Positions 5,244 through 5,794 of a DNA stretch of 5,794 nt are shown piece after piece. Source of the stretch: CAVVXX01 sp052389895 (GTDB lineage: Bacteria; Pseudomonadota; Alphaproteobacteria; Micropepsales; Micropepsaceae); assembly GCA_052389895.1 (NCBI GenBank), contig JBQTHM010000050.1:1-5794 (forward strand), in the 5' to 3' direction. The notes below the pieces were generated by a model. The model worked only from the letters and a program-made list of their open reading frames with translations, did no database searches and was not told the origin of the DNA. The position numbers were made by a program, and so were the translations under genes. Each line of letters begins with the position of its first letter. The first letter of the stretch is position 1.

Positions 5244-5254
5244 GCTCTTTGACA
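5244..5254 (+). promoter_or_regulatory. boxA antitermination site
   Basis: GCTCTTTGACA closely matches the E. coli rRNA boxA (GCTCTTTAACA). In RNA, boxA binds the NusB-NusE (S10) complex, which lets polymerase read through the structured rRNA genes without Rho termination. The TTGACA within it is not followed by a -10 box, so it is not read as a promoter. Confidence 0.8.
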
Positions 5255-5360
5255 TGGTAAGTGAAGGAAGGGGAACGTGGGCGGCGGCTCGATCGCCGGC
5301 TCAGGCAGACGCTTGGGCAAGCAAGATCGAGCTCTGAAATGCTCGCGTTCTTCAGTCAAA

Positions 5361-5383
5361 ACATGACCTCGTCATGTGATGAC
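5361..5383 (+). other. Competing hairpins just upstream of 16S rRNA
   Basis: ACATGAC-CTC-GTCATGT (5361-5377) is a perfect 7-bp hairpin. Its 3' arm overlaps GTCAT-GTG-ATGAC (5371-5383), a perfect 5-bp hairpin, so both cannot form at once. They lie 31-53 nt before the mature 16S start, where processing or folding intermediates could use either form. Confidence 0.45.
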
Positions 5384-5413
5384 GAACAACGCGTTCTATG
5401 GAGCTCTACGGAT

Positions 5414-5794
<381 letters not shown>

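Larger units (their letters stand above)
5138..5413 (+). other. rRNA operon 5' leader
   Basis: This non-coding transcribed leader holds, in order: a perfect palindrome (5165-5180), a short CGCC...GGCG hairpin with pyrimidine run (about 5191-5212), a boxB-like hairpin, boxA, and a pair of competing hairpins just before the mature 16S end. Short open frames here have no ribosome sites. Leaders of this type carry antitermination signals and one strand of the RNase III processing stem; the partner strand would lie beyond the right edge. Confidence 0.75.

Noticed and set aside
5249..5254. TTGACA as a second rRNA promoter -35 box
   Set aside because: No -10-like hexamer lies 16-18 nt downstream; the motif is part of boxA.

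Overview
The window comes from a GC-rich alphaproteobacterium. The clearest marker is the right end: the first ~380 nt of a 16S rRNA gene whose signatures (CAACTTGAGAGTTTGATCCTGG start, short V1, GGACAATGGGCGCAAGCCTG near position 370 of the gene) are alphaproteobacterial. Finer placement (Hyphomicrobiales or a neighbouring order) cannot be made reliably by eye. The NhaA, CBS-pair and outer membrane proteins fit this placement.

Left part (1-891): a stretch of visibly lower GC (hand counts: 42% in 721-780, 47% in 301-360, 50% in 841-900, against 67-70% in lines inside nhaA). It holds two small leftward genes for exported proteins of unknown function: a 62-aa putative lipoprotein and a 120-aa Sec-exported protein. 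Bases 1-119 hold no gene I can support. This stretch lies against the 3' end of a tRNA-Ser(GCU) gene (892-985, minus strand, CCA encoded), which is a common arrangement for an island junction.

Middle (986-4243): nhaA (Na+/H+ antiporter) and a two-CBS-domain regulator-type protein run rightward. They converge on a leftward gene for an alginate-export-like outer membrane beta-barrel. The nhaA leader carries an unusual cluster of GTTGC/GCAAC elements.

Right part (4244-5794): a divergent intergenic region, then a small secreted protein with six cysteines and a tandem acidic Tyr/Gly/Glu tail. After it comes a ~630-nt gene-free stretch that is mostly rRNA control region: a likely terminator, phased A/T tracts, a strong -35/-10 promoter (TTTACA-17-TATATA) with GC-rich discriminator, and a ~275-nt leader with a boxB-like hairpin, boxA, and competing hairpins just before the 16S gene.

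Most genes here look like individual transcription units. The only plausible co-transcribed pairs are the two small left-end genes and, less surely, nhaA with the CBS gene. I found no CRISPR array, transposase, integrase or recognisable defence system. The parts most worth a second look are the Cys-rich acidic-tail protein, the tRNA-flanked low-GC segment and the nhaA leader repeats.
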